From an uncultured Lachnospiraceae bacterium (lineage in GTDB: Bacteria > Bacillota > Clostridia > Lachnospirales > Lachnospiraceae), in the NCBI GenBank assembly GCA_910585295.1, contig CAJUDE010000020.1, forward strand, positions 1 to 53,978: a stretch of 53,978 nt of DNA, given 5' to 3'. Positions within the stretch are counted from its first letter, which is position 1. Each line of letters opens with the position of its first letter. Below are positions 7,276 through 15,891 of the stretch, piece after piece. The notes under the pieces were generated by a model. The model had not been told where the DNA came from and did no database searches. It worked only from the letters and a program-made list of their open reading frames with translations. Position numbers and translations under genes: made by a program.

Positions 7276-7898
7276 ACAAATCCTATATATATATTGGCAT
7301 TGCAAGGTTTCTTAAATTTAATATAGTCACAGATCTTTCATCTATTTTAACAGATCTTATAACAATGTTTTATGTATCTATAAGTAGTCATTGTTACAAG
7401 GCTTTATCGTATAATAGAAAAATTATATATACTCTTAATATTTAAATTAATTCAAAATAATAATATATTATGGTATGAGCATAGTGCCATACTGCTTCTA
7501 ACATCCTAATACTTATAAGAAATCCAAAAAAACTTTCTATCCGATAGTCAAAACAGCACTAAAACTAAAAGCGTGTAATTTTTTCGCATCATTAATTTAG
7601 AGTTGAACCCTCATGACTGTCACTAAATATCCGCGTAAATTTTAGATGTCTGATTGTTGTCTATAAGAGTCAAATACCTCGCAGCAAACTACGGGGCATA
7701 ACTTAGCTTGTTCTTTTGGCTCCAAGGGGCGGAGTATTTGGTCTGCACTCCATTTCGGTCGGCGCTGAACGTCTGCTGCCGGCACACAGCGCCTCACGCG
7801 GCATTCACCAAATATCCGCGCGAGGCGGCTGCTTGGCTCATTGCTCGCGGGAATAAAAAATAGCCAAGATCTATCCTATTAAAATAAAATAAGAGGAA
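7276..7898. other. Gene-free region between the parS clusters
   Basis: No convincing gene is present on either strand. The left part (7276-7610) is very AT-rich with small hairpins. The right part contains a GC-rich structured block described separately. The promoter of parA must lie toward the parS end, but I could not define it. Confidence 0.6.
7621..7850. repeat. Structured GC-rich block, probable interspersed repeat or RNA
   Basis: The block is GC-rich within AT-rich surroundings. The motif CAC-N-AAATATCCGCG occurs at about 7621-7635 and again at 7806-7820. GGCGCTG (7761-7767) pairs with CAGCGCC (7787-7793) around a loop holding TGCCGGCA, and GCCTC-N-CG near 7791 can pair with CGCGAGGC near 7820. 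No ORF uses it. It may be a family-wide interspersed repeat or a structured RNA; neither can be confirmed here. Confidence 0.4.
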
Positions 7899-7925
7899 TG
7901 TTTCACGTGAAACATTCCCCTTATT
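7890..7925 (-). terminator. Hairpin containing parS, possible terminator of the response-regulator operon
   Basis: The palindrome extends well beyond the 16-bp parS core (GGAATGTTTC...GAAACATTCC, and AAG/CTT further out). On the minus strand it is followed by a T-rich run, right after the stop codon of the response-regulator gene. It thus has the layout of an intrinsic terminator. Confidence 0.5.
7899..7914. promoter_or_regulatory. parS site 3
   Basis: A third perfect TGTTTCACGTGAAACA, about 660 bp from site 2 and immediately downstream of the response-regulator gene. It forms the core of the longer hairpin at 7890-7925. Confidence 0.93.
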
Positions 7926-7935
7926 TCAATCTTTC

Positions 7936-8580
7936 TTAAAATACATTTACAATTTTATTACGAATGGAAAATACTGCCGCCTGAGTCCGGTCTGTCACCT
8001 CTATTTTTTTAAAGATACTGGAAATATGGTTCTTTACAGTTCTCTCACTAATACTTAGTCTTTCTCCTATTTCTTTATTATATAAACCAATAGATAATAA
8101 TTTTAATACTTCTAATTCTCTTTTCGTCAATGCTTTGATTTTTATTTTTTCAATATCCCTTTCAATCATCTTTGAATTCAACAAGGGGATCATACTTGGT
8201 TGTATATATGTCTCTCCATTGATTACACGGAAGATAGCCCTTTTCAATTCTGTTGAATCCGACTCTTTTAATAAATATCCATTTATTCCAATCTCTACTG
8301 CTCTCATTAAAAACTCAATCTCATTATGGACTGTCAATATAATAACTTTTACATTTACATTGTCTTCTTTTAATTTTTCTAAAACCTCCAATCCATTCAT
8401 ATTTGGCATGTTGATGTCTAACAACAATACTTGAGGAAGAATTTCCTGCAGGAGATCCAAACATTCCACTCCATCACTAGCTTCTCCTATTACTTCCACA
8501 TCACCATCCAGTTCCAGCAATTGCCTTAACCCTTCCCGTACCATAGAATGATCATCTACAATTACAACCTTCGCTGACAT
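7936..8580 (-). CDS. NarL/DegU-type response regulator
   Basis: This 214-residue regulator has a receiver domain with acidic pair D9/D10, phosphoacceptor D55 (LLLDINMP), T83 and K105, and a C-terminal LuxR-type helix-turn-helix (about 150-205, LTKRELEVLKLLSIGLYNKEI). It should bind DNA when phosphorylated by the kinase encoded just upstream. Its ATG overlaps the kinase stop codon (TAATG), with GGAGGATG as ribosome site, so the pair is translationally coupled. Its targets are not evident. Confidence 0.93.
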   Translation of the reverse strand: MSAKVVIVDDHSMVREGLRQLLELDGDVEVIGEASDGVECLDLLQEILPQVLLLDINMPNMNGLEVLEKLKEDNVNVKVIILTVHNEIEFLMRAVEIGINGYLLKESDSTELKRAIFRVINGETYIQPSMIPLLNSKMIERDIEKIKIKALTKRELEVLKLLSIGLYNKEIGERLSISERTVKNHISSIFKKIEVTDRTQAAVFSIRNKIVNVF

Positions 8581-9605
8581 TACGCATCCTCCTTATCAAT
8601 TGGTACTTTCACAAATATCCTGGTTCCCTTCCCCGGCTCAGAATTCACATCTAATCTCCCAGAGAAAAGATAGACACGCTCTCGCATCACTGATATTCCA
8701 AATCCTGAACCTTCCTCTCCTTTCAAATTTTGAATATCATTTATAGTAAACCCTACTCCGTCATCCTCAATTAAAATTTCAACATCATCTTCCGAATACT
8801 CTACTTGTATTAATACATTTTTTGCCTTCGCATGGTTTAAAATATTATTACAGGCTTCTTGGACTACACGGAAAATATTTAGGGATATCATTGGAGAAAT
8901 ATTTATGGGTTCACCTAATGTTTCATAAGAAACATTCAAAATTTCATTTTTTTTAATTTTTGAAACTTCTTTTTCAATCATATTATCTAATGTAATATCA
9001 TCCAATGACATTGGCCTTAAGTTATAAATAATATACCTCATGTCTTGAATAATATCCCTCACATTTTTTGAAATAGCAAGAAGTTCCAATTTACATCGAA
9101 CAGAATCTACATCTATAAGTTTTGTACTAATCTCTATTTTATGAATCATATTGGTAAGGCTTTGTATTACAGAATCATGCAAATTCCTTGCCACACGCTG
9201 ACGTTCCATTTCCTGGATCTCAAATATTTTTCTTTGGTTTACCTTTTTCTTTTTCTTAACAGCTTCTTCTTTCAAAGATGATTTCACATGTTCTCGTGCA
9301 TCTTTCAGCACTACTTCCAATTCATCTAAATGGACATCTACCTTTGAAATTTCTTCCTGTAAGTCATTAATTTCTAACTCAATTATTTTTTGGTCATTTA
9401 ATAAAGCCTCAATTTTTAAATGGCTCTCCTGGTCTAATGCACGTGGGGAAAATGATTCAAAATTTTCATCTAATGAGCTTTCCAAAGCTTGAATAAATTT
9501 ATTGTTATCATGGATAAGAATCTCTTTTCGATACAATTCCCTTTCCAAATTTAATTTCTGCTCATACATCTCATGATGTAATCTTTTTAAATAATCTACT
9601 ACCAT
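8580..9605 (-). CDS. DegS-like cytosolic sensor histidine kinase
   Basis: This protein of about 341 residues has no membrane segment. A long N-terminal coiled coil (about residues 10-125) is followed by a HisKA_3 dimerisation domain with phosphoacceptor H143 (VARNLHDSVIQS) and a C-terminal ATPase domain with N-box EACNNILNHAKA and glycine motifs DDGVGF and GSGFGISVMRERV. This is the DegS architecture. I prefer the ATG at 9603-9605, preceded by AAAGGTAAGG; an ATG at 9662 lacks a ribosome site. The cognate regulator overlaps its end by one base. The signal is unknown, and cytosolic placement argues for an internal cue or partner protein. Confidence 0.9.
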   Translation of the reverse strand: MVVDYLKRLHHEMYEQKLNLERELYRKEILIHDNNKFIQALESSLDENFESFSPRALDQESHLKIEALLNDQKIIELEINDLQEEISKVDVHLDELEVVLKDAREHVKSSLKEEAVKKKKKVNQRKIFEIQEMERQRVARNLHDSVIQSLTNMIHKIEISTKLIDVDSVRCKLELLAISKNVRDIIQDMRYIIYNLRPMSLDDITLDNMIEKEVSKIKKNEILNVSYETLGEPINISPMISLNIFRVVQEACNNILNHAKAKNVLIQVEYSEDDVEILIEDDGVGFTINDIQNLKGEEGSGFGISVMRERVYLFSGRLDVNSEPGKGTRIFVKVPIDKEDA

Positions 9606-9787
9606 AACCTTACCTTTAAGAACATACGTTTCATAATTTACCATTTTCACATTCTGACACATTTTATCAATGTAAAAAATGATTTATTTGAGTATCAAAA
9701 AATTAATGGTAATCATATTTATTTTATATCAAAATGTCATATATGAAAAGAGACTTTTTTAATTTTTTATTTTTTTCCTATATTTTG

Positions 9788-9817
9788 TTTGTATATCCAG
9801 ACTATTTCGTCTATAAT
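9788..9817 (+). promoter_or_regulatory. Putative sigma-A promoter of the hydrolase-like gene
   Basis: TTTGTA (9788-9793) and TATAAT (9812-9817) are 18 bp apart, upstream of the gene starting at 9885. The -10 is perfect and the -35 weak. Confidence 0.5.
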
Positions 9818-9884
9818 AGTAATAGAAATGTAACTGTAAATTTAAAACAGTTATTGGATAAACCATGGAAGGGAGTCTGCTGTA

Positions 9885-10835
9885 ATGAAAAAACAGGTTC
9901 GTAATTTTTTACTCTTAAGCACATTGACAACGATCAGCATTTACGGCATCAACAAAGCCATCAGTATTTCATCTACTCTAAAAAATTTATTAAAAACTGA
10001 TAAAGGCAATTTTTTCAATTGGAGATATGGGAATGTCTTTTATACCAAACAGGGAAAAGGAAGCCCTGTTCTGCTTATCCATGATTTAAATTCTGCTGCG
10101 TCTTCATACGAATGGGAAAAAATATCAAAGCACCTTGCAAAACGCCACACTGTTTATAGCCTTGACCTATTGGGGTGTGGAAGGAGCAATAAGCCCAATA
10201 TGACTTACAGCAATTATCTTTTTGTCCAATTAATTACTGATTTCACCAAAACTATTATTGGGGCAAAACCAGATATTATTGCCACTGGCGATTCCACTTC
10301 TTTTGCACTCATGGCTTGCAATATGGAACCAGATCATTTCAAGAAAATAATAATTATTAACCCAGCCCCATTAGAAGAATTAAGCAAAACTCCGAATAAA
10401 CGGAAGAATACGCTTAAGTTCTTTATAGACCTTCCTATATTCGGCACATTGATTTATAACCTGGCATACACATCAAGAAGCATACGCCGGACATTTTATA
10501 AAAACTATTATTACAAGAGCCACTTAGTTCCTAGCAAAGTGATAGATACTTATTATGAGGCAGCACATACAGAAAATGGGCAGGGAAAATATTTGCTGTC
10601 AAGCATCAAATCACATTATACCAATATAAATATTATCCATGCGCTGAAAAAAATTAATAACAGCATTTATTTAATTGGAAGTAAAGGGAACCCAAACATT
10701 GAAGAAACCATTCACTCATATATTTCCTACAATCCGTCCATTGAAGCTTCTTATTTGCAAGAATCTAAATATCTGCCTCAGCTTGAAGTTCCAGATAAAC
10801 TTTTGGAAATTCTAAATTTGTACCTGCACAGTTAA
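9885..10835 (+). CDS. Alpha/beta-hydrolase-fold protein with an altered catalytic triad
   Basis: This 316-residue protein begins with a hydrophobic N-terminal segment (about residues 8-27) that may anchor or export it. An alpha/beta-hydrolase fold follows: oxyanion-region LLIHDLNSAAS at 63-73, LDLLGCGRSNKP at 93-104, and the nucleophile elbow GDSTS at 135-139 (Ser137), where the canonical second Gly is Ser. Near the C-terminus, SKYLPQLEVP (294-303) aligns with the usual GH-x-PQLE-x-P, placing Tyr296 where the catalytic His normally sits. It may therefore have lost or changed hydrolytic activity. Ribosome site GGAAGGGAG. It runs against the direction of replication, opposite to both neighbours. 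Confidence 0.8.
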   Translation: MKKQVRNFLLLSTLTTISIYGINKAISISSTLKNLLKTDKGNFFNWRYGNVFYTKQGKGSPVLLIHDLNSAASSYEWEKISKHLAKRHTVYSLDLLGCGRSNKPNMTYSNYLFVQLITDFTKTIIGAKPDIIATGDSTSFALMACNMEPDHFKKIIIINPAPLEELSKTPNKRKNTLKFFIDLPIFGTLIYNLAYTSRSIRRTFYKNYYYKSHLVPSKVIDTYYEAAHTENGQGKYLLSSIKSHYTNINIIHALKKINNSIYLIGSKGNPNIEETIHSYISYNPSIEASYLQESKYLPQLEVPDKLLEILNLYLHS

Positions 10836-10912
10836 GGCGCAGAATATAAAAGAAACGCCTTACCTATTAGAAGTGTAGCCCTGTAAGAGAAAAATTTTTT
10901 ACTACAAACAAT

Positions 10913-10945
10913 GCTGCCTGCAATTTTTTATTAATTGCAGGCAGC
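10913..10945. terminator. Bidirectional terminator between convergent genes
   Basis: GCTGCCTGCAATT (10913-10925) pairs perfectly with AATTGCAGGCAGC (10933-10945), giving a 13-bp stem and 7-nt loop. A/T-rich tracts flank both sides. It separates the plus-strand hydrolase-like gene from minus-strand rsmG. Confidence 0.85.
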
Positions 10946-10970
10946 TTATAAATTATATATATTTAATAAC

Positions 10971-11732
10971 TTAATGGATTGGGTCTCTCGAAGGCGTGCC
11001 AGCCTTTCTTGGATAGAAGTTTGGCGTGCTTTTTTTCTTTTCAATTTTAACAAAAGACCTGGAAATATCGGTTCCAGCTAAAGTAAATTTCTCTACCTCC
11101 ACTCCCTTCCCTCCAAGAACCGCAATTGCTTTTTTTGCAGCTTTTACTTCTTCCTCAATTTCACCAGATTTATAGGAAATAAAATATCCTCCTATTTTTA
11201 CAAAAGGAATACAGTATTCGCTTAAGGAAGATAAATTTGCCACAGCCCTGGATACACAGAGGTCAAACTTTTCCCTGTATTCTGCTTTTATTGCTAACTC
11301 TTCTGCCCTGCCATGCACTGCAGTAATTCCAGATAACCCAAGTTTCTCAATCACTTCTTTCAAAAATTGGATACGTTTATTTAGAGAGTCTACCAACACG
11401 AGTTCCAATTCTGGAAATACAATCTTTAAGGGTATGCCGGGAAATCCTGCCCCAGTGCCTAAATCTAACACCTTCAAGCTCTGCCTTAGATTAATATTCC
11501 TTACCAGGCTTAATGAATCTAAAAAATGTTTTTCCAACACATCGTCAAATTCTGTAATTGCTGTCAAATTCATAACTTTATTTTTTTCAATAAGCATTTC
11601 ATAAAATATCAATAATTTCTCTATTTCTGACGGAGAACAGGATATTCCCATCTGCTCCATCCCAGAATAAAGTTTTTCTAAGTGATACTGACCCAATGTA
11701 TGGTTTGTTACGCTATATTCTTGACCTAACAT
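10971..11732 (-). CDS. rsmG: 16S rRNA (guanine-527-N7)-methyltransferase RsmG
   Basis: This 253-residue SAM-dependent methyltransferase (older name GidB) modifies G527 of 16S rRNA. The SAM-binding motif VLDLGTGAGFPGIPLKI is near residues 90-106, VSRAVANLSSL near 165-175 and the NLTAI segment near 55. The length is normal. The start follows AAAAGGAAG. It is the last gene of the mnmE-mnmG-rsmG cluster, 17 bp downstream of mnmG. The C-terminus is slightly extended and basic (KKKSTPNFYPRKAGTPSRDP), as is usual in this family. Confidence 0.96.
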   Translation of the reverse strand: MLGQEYSVTNHTLGQYHLEKLYSGMEQMGISCSPSEIEKLLIFYEMLIEKNKVMNLTAITEFDDVLEKHFLDSLSLVRNINLRQSLKVLDLGTGAGFPGIPLKIVFPELELVLVDSLNKRIQFLKEVIEKLGLSGITAVHGRAEELAIKAEYREKFDLCVSRAVANLSSLSEYCIPFVKIGGYFISYKSGEIEEEVKAAKKAIAVLGGKGVEVEKFTLAGTDISRSFVKIEKKKSTPNFYPRKAGTPSRDPIH

Positions 11733-11749
11733 AATATCTTCCTTTTCTT

Positions 11750-13633
11750 CTAAACCCTACGGTACATTTGTTCTAAATATATCAGCAGAACAGAAATATC
11801 TGCTGGCGACACACCGGAAATTCTGGAAGCCTGCCCTACATTGATTGGCTGGTATAGATTTAATTTTTGCCTTGCTTCAATCCTCAGGCTTTTCACTTGC
11901 CCGTAATCAAAATTTTCTGGCAGTTTCTTTTTTTCTAATTTTTTAAATTCCTTTACCTGCTTTACCTGTCTCTTGATATATCCATCATATTTTATATTGA
12001 TGTTTACCTGCTCTGCCACATCGTGTGGAAGCGGTTCCCTGTCCAGATCAATTTCTGCCAAAGCCTCATAGGATAGCTCGGGCCTCCGTATTAATTCTGC
12101 AAGGGTGGTTCCAGTCTTTAATGGCGCGGTATGGTATTGCTCCAAAAGATTTTGAACTGCAGCATTGGCTCCTATCTTCACATGTTGGACCCTATCCACT
12201 TCTTTCTGAATTAATTGCTCTTTTTCCACAACCCAATTATATCTTTCCTGATTTATTAATCCAATTCGATACCCTATTTTAGAAAGGCGCAAATCAGCAT
12301 TATCTTGCCTTAAAAGTAAACGGTACTCTGCCCTTGAAGTCATCATGCGGTAAGGCTCATGGTTCTCTTTTGTCACAAGGTCGTCAATCAAAACGCCAAT
12401 ATAAGAAGTAGATCGGTCCAAGATTAAGGGTTCCTTTCCACTCAAATACATAGCAGCATTAATGCCCGCCACCAATCCTTGGGCTGCCGCTTCCTCATAA
12501 CCTGAACTCCCATTAAACTGCCCTCCTGAAAAAAGCCCTTTTATATTTTTAAATTCCAAAGAAGGGGAAAGCTGCCTTGGATTGATACAGTCATATTCAA
12601 TCGCATAGGCATTCCGGACAATCTTCACATGCTCTAACCCTGCAACGCTGCGGTACATACGGTACTGCACATCCTCTGGCAAAGAACTGGACATACCGCC
12701 CACATACATTTCATTTGTATACAGCCCTTCCGGCTCAATAAATACCTGATGGCGTTCCTTATCAGCAAATTTAACAACTTTGTCTTCAATAGATGGGCAG
12801 TACCTTGGGCCCGTCCCCTCAATCATTCCAGAATAAAGTGGGGAACGGTCCAAGTTCTCCCGGATAATTTCATGGGTAGCCCCATTGGTGTATGTCAGCC
12901 AGCAAGAGGCTTGGTCAATTTGAACATCTTCTGGGTTGGTTGTAAAAGAAAAAGGCACCACCCTCTCGTCCCCCTTTTGCTCCTGCATTTTGTTAAAATC
13001 AATGGAACGCCTGTCAACCCTTGCAGGGGTTCCAGTTTTAAAACGATATAACTCTATGCCATGTTCTTTTAAAGACTCCGATAAAAAATTCGCTGACTGC
13101 AAACCATTAGGTCCAGTATTGTGGACAACATCCCCATACAGGCATCTGGACTTCAAATAAGTGCCAGTGCAAAGCACTACTGCTTTGCTATAATAAACTG
13201 CACCAGAAAATGTCTTTACCCCTTTTACTGCCCCATCTTCTACTATTAATTCAGTTACTTCTGCCTGACGGACAACTAAACCTTCTGTATTTTCCAAAGT
13301 CATACGCATCCTGCGGCTGTATTCTGATTTATCTGCTTGCGCTCGAAGGGAATGGACTGCCGGCCCTTTGGAAACATTCAACATTTTTGACTGAATAAAT
13401 GTCTTATCTATATTAATGCCCATCTGTCCCCCAAGGGCGTCAATTTCCCGTACCAAATGCCCTTTGGAAGTCCCCCCAATATTTGGGTTGCAAGGCATCA
13501 ATGCAATGCTATCCACACTGACCGTAAACACAATAGTAGAAAAACCAAGCCTTGCGCAGGCAAGCGCCGCCTCGCATCCAGCATGGCCCGCCCCTACCAC
13601 GCATACGTCGTATTTTTCTGTAACATGCGGCAT
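11750..13633 (-). CDS. mnmG: tRNA uridine-34 5-carboxymethylaminomethyl modification enzyme MnmG
   Basis: This FAD-dependent enzyme of about 627 residues acts with MnmE to modify wobble U34 of several tRNAs. The dinucleotide-binding motif GAGHAGCEAA is at 13-22, and the family motifs PCNPNIGGTSKGHLVREIDA and FSGGQFNGSSGYEEAAAQG are present. I chose the ATG at 13631-13633, preceded by AAAGGAGAATG, because the protein then starts as in the family; an upstream ATG at 13681 would add 16 atypical residues. It lies about 60 bp downstream of mnmE on the same strand. Confidence 0.97.
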   Translation of the reverse strand: MPHVTEKYDVCVVGAGHAGCEAALACARLGFSTIVFTVSVDSIALMPCNPNIGGTSKGHLVREIDALGGQMGINIDKTFIQSKMLNVSKGPAVHSLRAQADKSEYSRRMRMTLENTEGLVVRQAEVTELIVEDGAVKGVKTFSGAVYYSKAVVLCTGTYLKSRCLYGDVVHNTGPNGLQSANFLSESLKEHGIELYRFKTGTPARVDRRSIDFNKMQEQKGDERVVPFSFTTNPEDVQIDQASCWLTYTNGATHEIIRENLDRSPLYSGMIEGTGPRYCPSIEDKVVKFADKERHQVFIEPEGLYTNEMYVGGMSSSLPEDVQYRMYRSVAGLEHVKIVRNAYAIEYDCINPRQLSPSLEFKNIKGLFSGGQFNGSSGYEEAAAQGLVAGINAAMYLSGKEPLILDRSTSYIGVLIDDLVTKENHEPYRMMTSRAEYRLLLRQDNADLRLSKIGYRIGLINQERYNWVVEKEQLIQKEVDRVQHVKIGANAAVQNLLEQYHTAPLKTGTTLAELIRRPELSYEALAEIDLDREPLPHDVAEQVNINIKYDGYIKRQVKQVKEFKKLEKKKLPENFDYGQVKSLRIEARQKLNLYQPINVGQASRISGVSPADISVLLIYLEQMYRRV

Positions 13634-13693
13634 AACATTCTCCTTTCTCTCAGCATATATCATTTTATCTATGTTCCACAAGTAAAACCAACC

Positions 13694-15085
13694 TTATTTC
13701 CCCAGGCAAAACTTTGAAAAAATTTCATTTACCAAATCTTCCCCTACTGTCTCGCCTGTAATCTTGCCCAAAGCATTGCATGCTTCAATAAGGTCGATAG
13801 AATAAAAATCCTCAGGCATCCCATCGGAAATACTATCCTTTACCATGGAAAGGCTGTCTATCGCACTCAAAAGGGCAGATTTCTGCCTTACATTTGTAAT
13901 GAATACTTGGTCATTAAAAGAAACTTCCCCTTCAAAAAACATTTCTTTTATTTGCCTGCTTAATTCATCTATGCCTGTCCCCTCTTTCGCCGAAACGGCA
14001 ATCACTGGGCAAGCCATCCCCTTCTCATTTATAATACTTCGGATTTTTCCCTCTGTCGTTACCTGTACCAAATCACATTTATTTAATAAAAAAATTACAT
14101 TCTTATTCCCTAAAAGGCTTAAGACCTCTTTGTCATCCCTATCAAACTCTGTGGAAGCGTCTACCACAAAAACCACTAAATCTGCACGGTCTAAAGAATT
14201 CCTGGCCTTCTCTATGCCGATTTTTTCTACTGCATCCTGAGCCTCATGGATTCCTGCAGTATCTATCAGATTTAAAGTAATCCCATCCAAATTTACCTGG
14301 CCTTCTAAAATATCCCGGGTAGTCCCAGCAACTTCTGTGACAATAGCGCGCTCTTTCCCTATCAATACATTCATAAGGGAAGATTTCCCTGCATTTGGCT
14401 TCCCTGTAATCACTGTATGGATCCCCTCTTTCAATAACTCGCCGTTTTCAGAGGAGCGAATTAAATTTTCCAGTTCCAAAGACAGTGAATCTACTGCATC
14501 CATTAACTGCCCTCCATACCCATCAAGCGAAATATGTTCTGGGTCATCCAGTGCAGACTCTATAAAAGCAATTTCATGTAAAATTATTTTCCGTGCTTCT
14601 TTGACTTTTTCCTTAATGCTTCCCTGAAGCTGGTGGACAGAAGATTCCAATGCAAAATCATTTTTTGCATTAATTAAGTCCGCCACAGATTCAGCCTGTG
14701 ATAAATCAATCCGTCCATTTAAAAACGCACGTTTTGTAAATTCACCTGGTTGTGCGGGCCTTGCTCCATATTTTATCACAGTTTCCAGAATGCGCCGCAT
14801 AACCAATGTACCGCCATGGCAATCAATCTCCACAGTATCTTCCATTGTATAACTGTTTGGCGCTTTGAAAATTAACACCACCACTTCATCTATCACTTTT
14901 TCCCCATCACAAATATAACCATAGTGTATGGTATGGCTCTTGGCTTCTGATAATTTTTTCTTACTTTTTTTGGAACGGTAAATTTTATCTATAATCTGAA
15001 AGGACTGCTCCCCACTGATACGCACAATCCCAATTCCAGAATTTGTCATAGCAGTGGCAATAGCTGCAATCGTGTCTGTTTCCAT
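13694..15085 (-). CDS. mnmE: tRNA modification GTPase MnmE
   Basis: This 463-residue protein is the GTPase partner of MnmG. The N-terminal tetrahydrofolate-binding domain includes DTIAAIATAM and YTMEDTVEIDCHGG. An embedded G domain has G1 GKPNAGKSS at 228-236, the DTAGI switch near 275 and NKCD near 340. The C-terminus ends FCLGK, with the conserved Cys of the CxGK motif. Length and order are standard. A 155-bp gap with a hairpin separates it from jag, so it may have its own promoter as well as read-through. Confidence 0.97.
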   Translation of the reverse strand: METDTIAAIATAMTNSGIGIVRISGEQSFQIIDKIYRSKKSKKKLSEAKSHTIHYGYICDGEKVIDEVVVLIFKAPNSYTMEDTVEIDCHGGTLVMRRILETVIKYGARPAQPGEFTKRAFLNGRIDLSQAESVADLINAKNDFALESSVHQLQGSIKEKVKEARKIILHEIAFIESALDDPEHISLDGYGGQLMDAVDSLSLELENLIRSSENGELLKEGIHTVITGKPNAGKSSLMNVLIGKERAIVTEVAGTTRDILEGQVNLDGITLNLIDTAGIHEAQDAVEKIGIEKARNSLDRADLVVFVVDASTEFDRDDKEVLSLLGNKNVIFLLNKCDLVQVTTEGKIRSIINEKGMACPVIAVSAKEGTGIDELSRQIKEMFFEGEVSFNDQVFITNVRQKSALLSAIDSLSMVKDSISDGMPEDFYSIDLIEACNALGKITGETVGEDLVNEIFSKFCLGK

Positions 15086-15125
15086 ACTATTTCCCTCTAT
15101 CTATATTCTTCTTCTAAATGACTGA

Positions 15126-15164
15126 AAGGCTTTCTCAATAAAAAATACATTTTGAGAAAGCCTT
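15126..15164 (-). terminator. Hairpin between jag and mnmE
   Basis: AAGGCTTTCTCAA (15126-15138) pairs with TTGAGAAAGCCTT (15152-15164), a perfect 13-bp stem with a 13-nt loop. On the minus strand it follows jag. The T-tract is weak, so partial read-through into mnmE is likely. Confidence 0.7.
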
Positions 15165-15239
15165 CTTATGGAGCATATTCGTGTGCTGGCCACCTGTAAA
15201 CGTAACACACCCGTCCTATTATAATATAGGACACAATGC

Positions 15240-15872
15240 CTAACTATTATATCTTTTCAGAGTTACTACCACATGCCTGTAAGGTTCTTCGCCCTCACTG
15301 TGGGTATTTACATAACGGTCGTTTTGTAATGCTGAATGGATGACGCGCCTCTCAAATGGATTCATGGGTTCCAGTGAAACTGGGCGTTTCGTCCTCTTTA
15401 CTTTGTAAGCGATATTCTTTGCAAGATTTTCCAAAGTTTCCCTTCTCCTCTTACGGTAATCCTCTGTATCAATCTTCACCTTAACAAATTCACTTACTTG
15501 TTTCCCAACTGCAAGGTTAGTTAGATATTGTAATGAGTCTAAGGTTTGTCCTCGTTTCCCAATTAGGACGCCCATCTCTGCTCCTTTTAACTCTACATCA
15601 ACATTCTTGCCATCTTCGCTTTTATTAATAAAAATCTCCACATCCATATCCATTGCCAAAAACACGCTATGAAGAAAATCATATACATAATCTTCTATCT
15701 CAGATTTCTTGCGTACTTTAATTACCGCTGGCCTGCTCCCGATCCCAAGAAAACCGGAACTTCCCTTTTCGACCACTTCGTATTCAATCTTATCGCTGGT
15801 AGTACCAAGTTTTACAAGGCTTTCTGTGATAGCGTCATCTACGGTTTTTGCTGATACTTCAATAAAATCCAT
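15240..15872 (-). CDS. jag: Jag/KhpB RNA-binding protein
   Basis: This 210-residue protein has the three Jag domains in order: Jag_N (residues 1-50, MDFIEVSAKTVDDAI and the GSSGFLGIG loop), a KH domain with VLIGKRGQTLDSLQYL near 101-116, and an R3H domain near 140-205 (FERRVIHSALQ). It binds RNA, usually as a partner of KhpA, and influences cell elongation and division in Gram-positive bacteria. It lies 19 bp downstream of yidC in the conserved rpmH-rnpA-yidD-yidC-jag cluster. Confidence 0.95.
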   Translation of the reverse strand: MDFIEVSAKTVDDAITESLVKLGTTSDKIEYEVVEKGSSGFLGIGSRPAVIKVRKKSEIEDYVYDFLHSVFLAMDMDVEIFINKSEDGKNVDVELKGAEMGVLIGKRGQTLDSLQYLTNLAVGKQVSEFVKVKIDTEDYRKRRRETLENLAKNIAYKVKRTKRPVSLEPMNPFERRVIHSALQNDRYVNTHSEGEEPYRHVVVTLKRYNS

Positions 15873-15891
15873 TCAAATTCCCCCTGTTACA

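Noticed and set aside
7182..7445. Plus-strand frame of 87 codons starting in parS
   Set aside because: It begins inside parS, has no ribosome site and encodes no recognisable domain; the sequence is explained by parS sites and AT-rich spacer.
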